In this document: in pieces, positions 14,502-23,493 of the stretch
Numbering within the stretch: the first letter of the stretch is position 1
How the letters are laid out: each line of letters begins with the position of its first letter
From: Burkholderia cepacia ATCC 25416
Lineage (GTDB): Bacteria; Pseudomonadota; Gammaproteobacteria; Burkholderiales; Burkholderiaceae
Reading direction: 5' to 3'
Assembly: GCF_001411495.1 (NCBI RefSeq)
Contig: NZ_CP012983.1
Location: 1 to 64,000, forward strand
DNA: 64,000 bases
Made by a program: the position numbers and the translations under genes
The notes under the pieces: model-generated
Told to the model about the DNA's origin: nothing
What the model saw: the letters and a program-made list of their open reading frames with translations, nothing else
Database searches by the model: none

Positions 14502-17500
14502 ATGTCCCAATTCTTCATCCGGCGCCCGGTCTTCGCGTGGGTGATCGCCCTCTTCATCATCCTGCTGGGCCTGATCGCCATCCCCGAACTGCCGGTTGCG
14601 CGCTATCCGTCGGTCGCGCCGCCGACCGTCACCATTACCGCCACCTACCCGGGCGCCACGCCGCAGACGATGACCGACAGCGTGCTGAGCCTCATCGAGC
14701 GCGAGCTGTCCGGCGTCCGCAACCTGCTGTACTTCGAATCGGCGTCGGATACGTCCGGCCAGGCGAAGATCACCGCGACCTTCAAGCCCGGCACCGATTC
14801 GGCGATGGCGCAGGTCGAGGTGCAGAACAAGCTCAAGTCGGTCGAGCCGCGCCTGCCGCCCGTCGTGCGGCAAAACGGCGTGATCGTCGAGTCTGCCTCC
14901 ACCGGCTTCCTGTTGTTCGTCGGCCTGAAGTCGGACAGCGGCCGCTACGACGAAAACGCGCTGGCCGACTACATGGCGCGCAACGTCGTCGAGGACCTGC
15001 GCCGTGTCGAAGGCGTCGGCAAGGTGCAGCTGTTCGGCTCCGAACAGGCGATGCGCATCTGGGTCGATCCGCAGAAGCTGATCACCTACGGCCTGTCGAT
15101 GAACGACCTGACGACGGCCGTCGCCCAGCAGAACGTGCAGATCGCCCCGGGCAGCCTCGGTGCGGCACCCGCGCTGCCGGGCCAGCGCGTGACGGTACCG
15201 CTCACCGCGCAAGGCCAGCTCACGTCGCCCGAGCAGTTCGCGAAGATCGTGCTGCGCGCGAACGCGAACGGCTCGAAGGTCGTGCTCGGCGACGTCGCGC
15301 GGGTCGAACTCGGCCCGCAGTCGTTCACCTTCGTCAACAGCGAGAACGGCAAACCCGCGACCTTCGCCGGCGTGCAGCTGGCGCCGGGCGCCAACGCGGT
15401 GAAGACCGCCGAGGCCGTGCGCGAGCAACTGGACATGATCGCCAAGACGATGCCGTCCGGCATGACCTACTCGATCCCGTTCGATACCGCGCCGTTCGTG
15501 AAGATCTCGATCGAGAAGGTGATTCACACGCTGATCGAAGCGATGGTGCTCGTGTTCCTGGTGATGTACCTGTTCCTGCAGAACGTGCGCTACACGCTGA
15601 TCCCGGCGATCGTCGCGCCGGTGGCGATGCTCGGCACCTTCACGGTCATGCTGATGACGGGCTTCTCGATCAACGTGCTGACGATGTTCGGCATGGTGCT
15701 CGCGATCGGCATCATCGTCGACGATGCGATCGTCGTCGTGGAGAACGTCGAACGCCTGATGGTGGAAGAAGGCCTGTCGCCGAAGGACGCGACGATCAAG
15801 GCGATGAAGGAAATCACCGGCGCGATCATCGGCATCACGCTGGTGCTGACGGCCGTGTTCCTGCCGATGGCGATGTCGAGCGGTTCGGTCGGCGTGATCT
15901 ATCAGCAGTTCACGATGTCGATGGCCGTGTCGATCATGTTCTCGGCCCTGCTCGCGCTGACGCTGACGCCGGCCCTGTGCGCGACGATGCTCAAGCCGGT
16001 CGAGCATGGCCACCACGAGAAGCGCGGCTTCTTCGGCTGGTTCAACCGCCGCTTCGACCGCATGACGAGCTGGTACGAAACGCGCGTCGGCAAGCTGGTC
16101 GGCCGCACGGGCCGCGTGATGCTGCTGTTCGTCGCGATCTCCACCGCGCTGGTGTTCGGCTTCCGCATGCTGCCGTCGTCGTTCCTGCCCGAGGAAGACC
16201 AGGGCTACTTCATGACCGGCTTCCTGCTCCCGTCGGATTCGACCGTCGAGCGCACGGGCGACGTGGTCAAGACCCTCGAGAAGCATCTCGCGTCGCGTCC
16301 GGGCATCGAGTCGAGCATCTCCATCATCGGCTACGGCTTCTCGGGCCTCGGCTCCAACGCGGCGCTGAACTACGCGGTGCTCAAGGACTGGGACAAGCGC
16401 GACGGGGCAAACGCAATGGACGAAGCGATGCGCGCGCAGGCCGCGATGGGCGGCGTGACGGAAGGCACGGTCATGAGCCTGTTGCCGCCGGCGATCGACG
16501 GGCTGGGCACCAGCTCGGGCTTCACGATGCGCCTGCAGGATCGCGCGAACCAGGGCTACGCGGCACTCAAGGCGGCTGAAGCCAAGCTGCTCGAACTGGC
16601 CGCGCAAAGCAAGGTGGTGACCGGCGTCTATCCGGACAGCCTGCCGGCCGGCACGAGCGTGAAGCTGGACATCGACCGCGACAAGGCCGAAGCGCTCGGC
16701 GTGTCGTTCACGACCATCAGCGACACGCTGTCGGCCGCGATGGGTTCGACCTACGTGAACGACTTCCCGAACGCGGGCCGCATGCAGCAGGTGATCATCC
16801 AGGCGGATGCGCCGGCCCGCATGCAGATCGAGAACGTGATGAAGCTCTACGTGCGCAACGCGACCGGCGGCATGGTGCCGCTGTCCGAAGTGGTGCGTCC
16901 GGTCTGGTCGGAAACCCCGCTGCAGCTGGTGCGCTTCCAGGGTTACCCGTCCGCACGGATCTCCGGCGGCTCGGCCCCCGGCTACTCCAGCGGCGCGGCG
17001 ATGGCCGAGATGGAGCATCTGGCCGCGCAGTTGCCGCCGGGCTTCACGGTCGCGTGGACCGGCCAGTCGCTGCAGGAGCGTGAGTCGGCTTCGCAGGCGC
17101 CGATGCTGATGGCGCTGTCGATGGTCGTCGTGTTCCTGGTGCTCGCGGCGCTCTACGAGAGCTGGGCGATTCCGCTGTCGGTGATGCTGGTGGTGCCGCT
17201 CGGCCTGATCGGCGCGCTCGCCGCGGTGATGTTGCGCGGGATGCCGAACGACGTGTTCTTCAAGGTCGGGATGATCACCGTGATCGGCCTGTCGGCGAAG
17301 AACGCGATCCTGATCGTGGAAGTCGCGAAGCAGTTGCGCGAGGAAGGCATGGGGCTGATCGAGTCGGCCGTGCAGGCATCCAAGCTGCGGCTGCGCCCGA
17401 TCCTGATGACCTCGCTCGCGTTCGGCCTCGGCGTCGTGCCACTGATGATCGCGACCGGCGCCAGCGCCGAGACGCAGCACGCGATCGGCACCGGCGTGTT

Positions 17501-17645
17501 CGGCGGCATGGTGACCGCCACCGTGCTGGCCATTTTCTTCGTTCCGGTCTTCTTCGTGTTCGTGATGAGCATCCAGGAACGCATCTCGGCATGGCGCGCA
17601 TCCGGCAAGAAGCCCGCCACCGTGACCCACGAACAAGAAGGTTGA
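14502..17645 (+). CDS. RND multidrug efflux transporter, HAE1/AcrB family
   Basis: The product has 1047 residues, the usual length of AcrB/MexB proteins. The N-terminus MSQFFIRRPVFAWVIALFIILLGL is standard. The proton-relay aspartates lie in MVLAIGIIVDDAIVVVENVER, and the relay lysine is in GLSAKNAILIVEVAKQ near the C-terminus. Two large periplasmic loops and twelve membrane segments are in the expected places. It should act as a proton-driven trimeric pump for hydrophobic or amphiphilic compounds. It follows the adaptor by 20 bp and precedes the channel gene by 4 bp. Confidence 0.96.
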   Translation: MSQFFIRRPVFAWVIALFIILLGLIAIPELPVARYPSVAPPTVTITATYPGATPQTMTDSVLSLIERELSGVRNLLYFESASDTSGQAKITATFKPGTDSAMAQVEVQNKLKSVEPRLPPVVRQNGVIVESASTGFLLFVGLKSDSGRYDENALADYMARNVVEDLRRVEGVGKVQLFGSEQAMRIWVDPQKLITYGLSMNDLTTAVAQQNVQIAPGSLGAAPALPGQRVTVPLTAQGQLTSPEQFAKIVLRANANGSKVVLGDVARVELGPQSFTFVNSENGKPATFAGVQLAPGANAVKTAEAVREQLDMIAKTMPSGMTYSIPFDTAPFVKISIEKVIHTLIEAMVLVFLVMYLFLQNVRYTLIPAIVAPVAMLGTFTVMLMTGFSINVLTMFGMVLAIGIIVDDAIVVVENVERLMVEEGLSPKDATIKAMKEITGAIIGITLVLTAVFLPMAMSSGSVGVIYQQFTMSMAVSIMFSALLALTLTPALCATMLKPVEHGHHEKRGFFGWFNRRFDRMTSWYETRVGKLVGRTGRVMLLFVAISTALVFGFRMLPSSFLPEEDQGYFMTGFLLPSDSTVERTGDVVKTLEKHLASRPGIESSISIIGYGFSGLGSNAALNYAVLKDWDKRDGANAMDEAMRAQAAMGGVTEGTVMSLLPPAIDGLGTSSGFTMRLQDRANQGYAALKAAEAKLLELAAQSKVVTGVYPDSLPAGTSVKLDIDRDKAEALGVSFTTISDTLSAAMGSTYVNDFPNAGRMQQVIIQADAPARMQIENVMKLYVRNATGGMVPLSEVVRPVWSETPLQLVRFQGYPSARISGGSAPGYSSGAAMAEMEHLAAQLPPGFTVAWTGQSLQERESASQAPMLMALSMVVVFLVLAALYESWAIPLSVMLVVPLGLIGALAAVMLRGMPNDVFFKVGMITVIGLSAKNAILIVEVAKQLREEGMGLIESAVQASKLRLRPILMTSLAFGLGVVPLMIATGASAETQHAIGTGVFGGMVTATVLAIFFVPVFFVFVMSIQERISAWRASGKKPATVTHEQEG

Positions 17646-17649
17646 TGCC

Positions 17650-19092
17650 ATGCGATTGCTCATTCTTACCGCGGCCGTGTCCGCCGCCCTCGCGCTGTCG
17701 GCATGCTCGATGGCCCCGACGCTGGTCAGGCCCGCGATGCCGGTGCCGACCGCCTACACGACCGCTGCCGCGGCCGACCAGCACGCGAACGCGGCCGATC
17801 TCGGCTGGCGCACGATGTTCGGCGACCGCCGCCTGCAGCGCCTGATCGAGCTCGCGCTCGACAACAACCGCGACCTGCGCCTGGCCGCGCTGAACGTGCA
17901 GGCCGCCGAAGCGCAGTACGGCATCCAGCGTTCCGCGCGCCTGCCGTCGATCGGCGCTGGCGCGAGCTTCACGCGCCAGCGCACGCCGGCCGACTCGCAA
18001 TCGAACCCGCCGATCTTCGAGACGACGCAGAACCAGTACGGCGTGAACGTCGGCGTCAGCGCGTTCGAGATCGACCTGTTCGGTCGCGTGAAGTCGCTGT
18101 CCGATGCGGCGTTCGCGCGTTACCTCGCGACCGACCACGGCCGCCGCGCGGTGCAGATCGCGCTCGTCGGCTCCGTGGCCAACGCGTATTTCGCGGAGCG
18201 TCTCGCGCAGGAACAGCGCGCGTTGTCCGAGCGCACGCTGAACGACTGGCGCCAGTCGCTCGACCTCGCACGCCGGCTCAAGCTCGCGGATCAGGCGAGC
18301 GGCGTCGACATCGCGCAGGCCGAAGGCCAGGTCGCGAGCGCCAGCGCCGATCTCGAAGCGCGCTCGCGCGCCGTCGAGCAGGCAGGCAACGCGCTGCGGC
18401 TGCTGGTCGGCACCGACCTGCCGAAGAACCTGCCCGACCCGCTGTCGCTGGAACGCCAGCCGGTGATGACGCAACTGCCGGCCGGCCTGCCGTCGGAATT
18501 GCTGTACCGCCGGCCGGACATCCAGCAGGCCGAGCAGAACCTCGTCGCCGCCAACGCCGACATCGGCGCGGCGCGCGCGGCGTTCTTCCCGCGCCTGTCG
18601 CTGACGTCGTCGATCGGTTTCCTGAGCCCGGGGCTGGGCAGCCTGTTCGCCGGCGGCCAGAACGTGTGGAGCTTCGCACCGCAGGTCACGTTGCCGATCT
18701 TCCAGGGCGGCCGGCTGCGTTCCGAACTGAATCTCGCGGAAGTGCGCAAGTCCAGCGCGGTCGTCGAATACGAACGCGCGATCCAGACCGCGTTCCGCGA
18801 AGTGGCCGACGGCCTCGCCGGGCGCGAGACGTTCAGCCGCCAGATCGACGCGCAGGCCAGGGTCGTCAAGAGCGCCGAGCGCCGTACCGATCTCGTGAAC
18901 CTGCGCTATCGCGCCGGCATCGAGGATCGGCTGGAACTGCTCGACTCGCAGCGCCAGCTGTATGCCGCGCGCCAGGCCCTGCTGGATCTGCGCAACGCCG
19001 AACTGGGCAACGCGGTCGCGCTCTACAAGGCGCTCGGTGGCGGCCTGGTCGACACCGATGTGCCTCCCGCCAACAACGTGGCGAACAACTGA
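17650..19092 (+). CDS. RND efflux outer-membrane channel lipoprotein, OprM/NodT family
   Basis: The product has 480 residues. The signal peptide ends in the lipobox AALALSACSMAPTL. The outer-membrane-factor repeats include LALDNNRDLRLAALNVQAAEAQYGIQRSARLPSI and LLYRRPDIQQAEQNLVAANADIGAARAAFFPRLSLTSSIG, and the C-terminus ends LYKALGGGLVDTD. It begins 4 bp after the transporter stop and completes the tripartite pump. A 113-bp gap separates it from the response regulator. Confidence 0.94.
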   Translation: MRLLILTAAVSAALALSACSMAPTLVRPAMPVPTAYTTAAAADQHANAADLGWRTMFGDRRLQRLIELALDNNRDLRLAALNVQAAEAQYGIQRSARLPSIGAGASFTRQRTPADSQSNPPIFETTQNQYGVNVGVSAFEIDLFGRVKSLSDAAFARYLATDHGRRAVQIALVGSVANAYFAERLAQEQRALSERTLNDWRQSLDLARRLKLADQASGVDIAQAEGQVASASADLEARSRAVEQAGNALRLLVGTDLPKNLPDPLSLERQPVMTQLPAGLPSELLYRRPDIQQAEQNLVAANADIGAARAAFFPRLSLTSSIGFLSPGLGSLFAGGQNVWSFAPQVTLPIFQGGRLRSELNLAEVRKSSAVVEYERAIQTAFREVADGLAGRETFSRQIDAQARVVKSAERRTDLVNLRYRAGIEDRLELLDSQRQLYAARQALLDLRNAELGNAVALYKALGGGLVDTDVPPANNVANN

Positions 19093-19205
19093 GCAACGCG
19101 TCGTCGCCGATCCGTTCGCGACGACCGAACGCACGGTGAAGTCCGGCGGCGCACGTGCCGCGCCGCCGGCCCGCCTGCAGGTCACGTTCACTTTCAGTGA
19201 TACCG

Positions 19206-19895
19206 ATGAACCCTCTGATACTCATTGCCGAAGACGATCCGGAGATCGCCGACATACTCGATGCCTACCTGGCTCACGACGGCTTTCGCACCTATCGCGT
19301 CGGTCACGGCCAGGCCGTGCTCGACGTGCAGCGCGTGCTGAAACCCGACCTGATCCTGCTCGACGTCAGGATGCCGAACAAGGACGGCTGGGAAGTCCTG
19401 GTCGAACTGCGCCGCCGCGGCGACACGCCGATCGTCATCATCACGGCGCTCGACCGCGAAATCGATCGCTTGCAGGGCCTGCGCTTCGGCGCGGACGACT
19501 ACATCACGAAGCCGTTCAACCCGGCCGAGGTGGTCGCGCGCATCCGGGCGATCCTGCGCCGTCTGGAAACCGCCGCCGCGGGACGCTTCATCAAGGTCGG
19601 CAACCTCGAAATCGATACGCAAAGCTATCTGACCACGGTCCGCACGGACAGCGGGGAAACCAGCATCGCGCTGACGCTGACCGAATTCCGGCTGCTTGCC
19701 CACCTGGCCGGCTCGCCGAACCGCGTGTTCACGCGCAGCGAACTGATCGACGCCTGCCTCGCCGACGTCGATGCGCTGGAACGCACCGTCGACAGCCATA
19801 TCAGCCGGTTGCGCAAGAAGCTCGAATGCGCGGGTGCGTCCGGGATGCCGGAGGTGATGCGCGGCGTCGGCTATCGGCTGCGAAGCAGCCAGTGA
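19206..19895 (+). CDS. OmpR/BaeR-like response regulator, no adjacent kinase
   Basis: The product has 229 residues; the ATG at 19206 gives a standard N-terminus (MNPLILIAEDDPEIADILDAYL). The receiver domain has the acidic pair EDD, the phosphoacceptor in DLILLDVRMPNKDG, and the lysine in DDYITKPFNPAEV. The C-terminal winged helix ends TVDSHISRLRKKLECAGA...GVGYRLRSS. No histidine kinase gene is adjacent; instead the stop codon overlaps an 86-residue membrane protein. Position and box similarity suggest that it controls the RND and pqi operons through the TCCATC boxes. Confidence 0.93.
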   Translation: MNPLILIAEDDPEIADILDAYLAHDGFRTYRVGHGQAVLDVQRVLKPDLILLDVRMPNKDGWEVLVELRRRGDTPIVIITALDREIDRLQGLRFGADDYITKPFNPAEVVARIRAILRRLETAAAGRFIKVGNLEIDTQSYLTTVRTDSGETSIALTLTEFRLLAHLAGSPNRVFTRSELIDACLADVDALERTVDSHISRLRKKLECAGASGMPEVMRGVGYRLRSSQ

Positions 19896-20152
19896 GCACG
19901 CATCATCGATCGAGGCTGCGTGTCGCGCGAATCGTCGGGCTCCTGACGGTTGCTGTCGTGCTGACGGTCGCGACCGGATGGTTCGTCGTCTACGGCCTGA
20001 TCCTCGTCGTTTCGTCTCCCGCGACCGACAACCCGATCGCGCTCGTGATCCGGGAGACGCCGAGCTATCCGGTGCTCGCCGCCGTGCTGCTGGCCGGGCT
20101 GGTCGCGACGGTCGTCGACCTCGTCAAGCTGGCGCGCAGGACGCGTTCGTAA
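19892..20152 (+). CDS. Small two-helix membrane protein overlapping the response regulator
   Basis: The product has 86 residues, starting at a GTG that overlaps the regulator stop (GTGA). After a basic N-terminus (STHHRSRLRVAR) there are two membrane segments, IVGLLTVAVVLTVATGWFVVYGLILVV and YPVLAAVLLAGLVATVVDLV, with a short loop SSPATDNPIALVIRETPS between them and a basic tail. No known family is recognised. It occupies the place where a sensor kinase gene would be expected, and the 4-bp overlap implies coupled translation. A signalling role is speculation. Confidence 0.6.
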   Translation: MSTHHRSRLRVARIVGLLTVAVVLTVATGWFVVYGLILVVSSPATDNPIALVIRETPSYPVLAAVLLAGLVATVVDLVKLARRTRS

Positions 20153-20457
20153 CCCGCCGCGCCGCATTCGCCGCCCTCGTGAAACGACCTCGCCTGAACC
20201 TCCGCTACGCGCAGCAGATCGGGTTGCGTCATGCACGTCTCGACGAGCATGCGGGGGCAACGGCTTCGCGTCGTTCGTCGCGCCCGCTTCGATGGCGGAC
20301 ATCGTGCCCGGCGCTGCTGCCCATTCGATTCGTCGAAAGGCCGGCGAATGATGGCGCTCCCGTCGAACCCCGGCTCGCCGTTGCCGTAACGGATCGTACG
20401 CGCGCGGAAAGCCGCCCCGGCAAGGCCGCGCGGCGGCCTGCGCGTTTCGATAGCGGC

Positions 20458-20516
20458 TCCATCGTTTCTCCATCGAACCGCACAACAACGTCCATCGACG
20501 CCACACACACTGCGAA
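20458..20516 (+). promoter_or_regulatory. Triple TCCATC promoter box upstream of the pqi operon
   Basis: TCCATC occurs at 20458, 20469 and 20491 (steps of 11 and 22 bp), CCGCACAA lies between the second and third, and CACACTGCGAA at 20506-20516. This nearly duplicates the promoter box of the RND operon. It lies 39 bp before the ATG at 20556 chosen for the pqiA N-half. The rest of the 403-bp gap from 20153 shows no gene or clear structure. Confidence 0.65.
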
Positions 20517-20555
20517 GCAAGTCATCGAATCCGCATGCGCGAGCCACCCGAACAC

Positions 20556-21182
20556 ATGGACACGTTTCCGACCCTGATCGCCTGCGAGCATTGCGACAGC
20601 GTCTACCGACGCCGCGCGCTGGCGCCTCACGAGGTCGCGCGTTGCGAACGGTGTTCCGCGGTGCTGTTTCGATCGAGCTGGCTCGATATCGACCGGTGGC
20701 TCGCGCTGGCGGTCGCGGCCGGCGTGGTCTTCACGATCGCCAACCTCTGCCCGATCATGCGGATCGGCGTGCAGGGGCTGCACAGCGAAGCCACGCTGTG
20801 GCAATCCGCGCTCGCGCTGGCCCACGGCTTCGCCGCGCCGATCGCGATTCCGACGGCCTTCGCCATCGTCGTGGTGCCGTTCCTGCAGATCGCGACGCTG
20901 ATCTGGTTGCTGGCCTTTGCCCGTGTGGGGCGTCGCGCGCCCGCGTTCGGCCCGCTGATGCGGCTGCTCGTCGCGCTGCGGCCATGGAGCATGATCGAGG
21001 TCGGATTGCTCGGCATCCTCATCGCGATCATCAAGCTGTCCAGCCTCATGCAGATCATTCCCGGCGCCGGCCTGTGGGCCACGGCCGTGCTGATGGTGCT
21101 GATCCCGCTGATCGCGGGGCACGACGCACGCCAGCTATGGGACCGGGTCGTGCCGGTGGAACCCGCCGGAGGCCGCCCGTGA
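20556..21182 (+). CDS. pqiA: Paraquat-inducible protein A, N-terminal-half homologue
   Basis: The product has 208 residues from the ATG at 20556 (MDTFPTLIACEHCDSVYRRR); an in-frame ATG at 20535 would add seven residues. A zinc-ribbon-like segment with CEHCD and CERCS precedes four membrane segments, including IDRWLALAVAAGVVFTIANLCPIM, where the NLxPIM-type motif is characteristic of PqiA. E. coli PqiA has two such halves in one protein; here the halves are separate genes overlapping by 4 bp. PqiA is the inner-membrane partner of the PqiB lipid-transport tunnel. Confidence 0.85.
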   Translation: MDTFPTLIACEHCDSVYRRRALAPHEVARCERCSAVLFRSSWLDIDRWLALAVAAGVVFTIANLCPIMRIGVQGLHSEATLWQSALALAHGFAAPIAIPTAFAIVVVPFLQIATLIWLLAFARVGRRAPAFGPLMRLLVALRPWSMIEVGLLGILIAIIKLSSLMQIIPGAGLWATAVLMVLIPLIAGHDARQLWDRVVPVEPAGGRP

Positions 21183-21826
21183 GCCTGCCCGTACGCGCCG
21201 GTCAGCTGGGCATGGTCGGGTGCCATGCGTGCGGCCTCGTCTGCCGCGCGCACGCATCCGCCACAACCGACACCCATCCGCACGCCGCCGAAACGGCACG
21301 CTGCCCGCGGTGCGGGTCCGCGCTGCACGCGCGTCGTCCGGACAGCATCGTGCGTGCGTGGGCGCTGCTGATCGCCAGCCTGATCTTCTACATCCCGGCC
21401 AACCTGTTGCCGGTGATGCGCACCACGCTGCTCGGCAGCCACAGCGAATCGACGATCCTCAGCGGCGTCGTGGTGTTCTGGAAAGCCGGCTCGTACGGCA
21501 TCGCGTCGGTGATCTTCATCGCGAGTGTCGTCGTGCCGTGTACGAAGCTCCTCGCGATCGCCATGCTACTCGTCACGACCGGCCGGCGCAGCGTGTCGGC
21601 CATGCGCGAGCGGGCCGTGCTGTACCGCGCGGTCGAGCTGGTCGGCTACTGGTCGATGCTGGACGTGCTGGTCGTCGCGATCATCTGTGCGCTGGTGAAG
21701 TTCGGTCCGCTGTCCGAGATCGAACCGCGCGCCGGCATTTTGTTTTTCGGCATGGTCGTCATCCTCACGATGCTGTCCGCGATGAGTTTTGACCCACGCC
21801 TCATTTGGGACGCCGAAGAAGCATGA
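21179..21826 (+). CDS. pqiA: Paraquat-inducible protein A, C-terminal-half homologue
   Basis: The product has 215 residues, starting at a GTG that overlaps the previous stop (GTGA). It has a four-cysteine ribbon (GCHACGLVC and CPRCGSAL), then the PqiA membrane domain with FYIPANLLPVMRTTLLG and DVLVVAIICALVKFG. It ends MSFDPRLIWD, the usual PqiA C-terminus. Its stop overlaps the pqiB start (ATGA). It presumably assembles with the N-half product to make a full PqiA. Confidence 0.86.
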   Translation: MSLPVRAGQLGMVGCHACGLVCRAHASATTDTHPHAAETARCPRCGSALHARRPDSIVRAWALLIASLIFYIPANLLPVMRTTLLGSHSESTILSGVVVFWKAGSYGIASVIFIASVVVPCTKLLAIAMLLVTTGRRSVSAMRERAVLYRAVELVGYWSMLDVLVVAIICALVKFGPLSEIEPRAGILFFGMVVILTMLSAMSFDPRLIWDAEEA

Positions 21827-23493
21827 ATCCTGCATCCGGCCCGCAAGGCCTCGAACCCCACGACCCGCCCGTGTCACGCAACCGCATGCGGCTTTCGCTC
21901 GTCTGGCTCGCGCCGCTCGTCGCGGCGCTGATCGGCCTGTCGATGGTGATCCACGCGTGGTTGTCCGTCGGACCGGAAATCACGATCGCGTTCAACACCG
22001 CGCAAGGCCTCGAGGCCGGCAAGACGCCCGTCAAGTACAAGGACGTCGTGATCGGCACCGTGACCGCCATTTCGCTGAGCGACGACAGTTCACACGTGGT
22101 CGCGACGGTTTCGTTCGTGAAGAATGCGCGCAACCTCATTCGCGACGACACGCGCTTCTGGGTCGTGCGGCCCCGCGTCGGCATGAGCGGCGTATCGGGC
22201 ATCGATACGCTGTTCTCCGGCGCGTACATCGGCATGGACACGGGCCGCTCCGACAAGGCGCGCAAAGCCTACACCGGGCTCGAAACGCCGCCGACCGTCA
22301 TCAACGGCACGCCGGGGACGAGCTTCGCGTTGCGGGCCGCCGATCTCGGCTCGCTCGATATCGGCTCGCCGGTCTACTACCGCCATCTGATGGTGGGCCA
22401 CGTCGCGTCGTACAAGCTCGACATGCACAGTCGCGACATGAACCTGCAGGTGTTCATCGACGCGCCGTACGACCGGCTGGTGACGACCGATACGCGCTTC
22501 TGGAACGCGAGCGGCATGGATCTTTCGCTCGACGCGAACGGCCTGAAGCTGAAAACCCAGTCGGTCGCGACGATCGTGGGCGGCGGCATCGCGTTCGCGA
22601 CACCGGAAGACGGCGGCACGACGGCCGCCCCTGCCGGCAAGCTGTTTACGCTCGCCGTCGACGAAGCCGCCGCGATGGCCGCGCCGGACGGCCCGTCCCA
22701 GCTCATCCGGCTGCGTTTCGAACAGCCGCTGCGCGGACTCGCGGTCGGGGCGCCGGTGGAATTCTCCGGCATCGAAATGGGCACGGTCGTCTCGACCCGG
22801 CTCGACTTCGACCGTGCGTCCCGGCGCTTCCAGTCCATCGTCATGGTCAAGGTCTATCCGTACCGGCTCGGGCCCGTCGTCGAGAAACTGCAGAAGACCG
22901 ACGGCAACGGCAATCCGCGCGCGGCCCAGTTTCTCGCGGGCCTGGTCGAGCACGGGCTCCGGGCGGAGACGCGTACCGGCAACCTGCTGACCGGGCAGCT
23001 CTACATCTCGTTCGATTTCGTGAAGAACGCGCCGAAGGTGCCGTTCGATGCCAATGCGACGCCGCTGACCATTCCCACCGTCACGAGCACGTTCGACAAG
23101 CTGCCGGAGCAGATCGCCGACATCGTCGAGAAGATCAACAAGATGCCGCTGGAATCGATCGGCAAGCACGTCGATTCGAGCCTGACGAACCTGGACGCGA
23201 CGCTCAGGCAAGTGAACGGCCAGCTGCTGCCGTCGACGACGCGCACGCTCGACCAGGCGAACCAGACGTTCGGCGCGTTGCGCCAGGGTATCGCCGAGGA
23301 CGGTCCGCTTCAGGAAAACCTGGCGAACACGCTGACCGAAGTCCAGCGTACCGCGCGATCGCTGCGCACGCTGACGGACATGCTGGGCCGCCGTCCCGAA
23401 TCGCTGCTCCGGGGAACCGGGGCCGATCATGCACCGCTCGCGCCGGCCGACACTTCAACCCCGCCTGTCCAGCAGGAGCCACGACAACCATGA
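21823..23493 (+). CDS. pqiB: PqiB-type MCE-domain intermembrane lipid transport protein
   Basis: The product has 556 residues. One N-terminal membrane anchor (LSLVWLAPLVAALIGLSMVIHAWL) is followed by three MCE repeats beginning GPEITIAFNTAQGLEAGKTPVKYKDVVIGTV, then GSPVYYRHLMVGHVASYKLD and RGLAVGAPVEFSGIEMGTVVSTRLDFD. The C-terminal helical region is predicted to form the long tunnel needle. PqiB bridges the periplasm and moves lipids between the two membranes. It overlaps both neighbours by 4 bp (ATGA), which indicates tight co-translation. Confidence 0.92.
   Translation: MNPASGPQGLEPHDPPVSRNRMRLSLVWLAPLVAALIGLSMVIHAWLSVGPEITIAFNTAQGLEAGKTPVKYKDVVIGTVTAISLSDDSSHVVATVSFVKNARNLIRDDTRFWVVRPRVGMSGVSGIDTLFSGAYIGMDTGRSDKARKAYTGLETPPTVINGTPGTSFALRAADLGSLDIGSPVYYRHLMVGHVASYKLDMHSRDMNLQVFIDAPYDRLVTTDTRFWNASGMDLSLDANGLKLKTQSVATIVGGGIAFATPEDGGTTAAPAGKLFTLAVDEAAAMAAPDGPSQLIRLRFEQPLRGLAVGAPVEFSGIEMGTVVSTRLDFDRASRRFQSIVMVKVYPYRLGPVVEKLQKTDGNGNPRAAQFLAGLVEHGLRAETRTGNLLTGQLYISFDFVKNAPKVPFDANATPLTIPTVTSTFDKLPEQIADIVEKINKMPLESIGKHVDSSLTNLDATLRQVNGQLLPSTTRTLDQANQTFGALRQGIAEDGPLQENLANTLTEVQRTARSLRTLTDMLGRRPESLLRGTGADHAPLAPADTSTPPVQQEPRQP

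Noticed and set aside
14346..17663. A 1105-residue minus-strand open frame opposite the RND transporter
   Set aside because: It is extremely His/Arg/Asp-rich, has no family motif, and lies entirely opposite a textbook AcrB-type gene; it is a GC-bias shadow.
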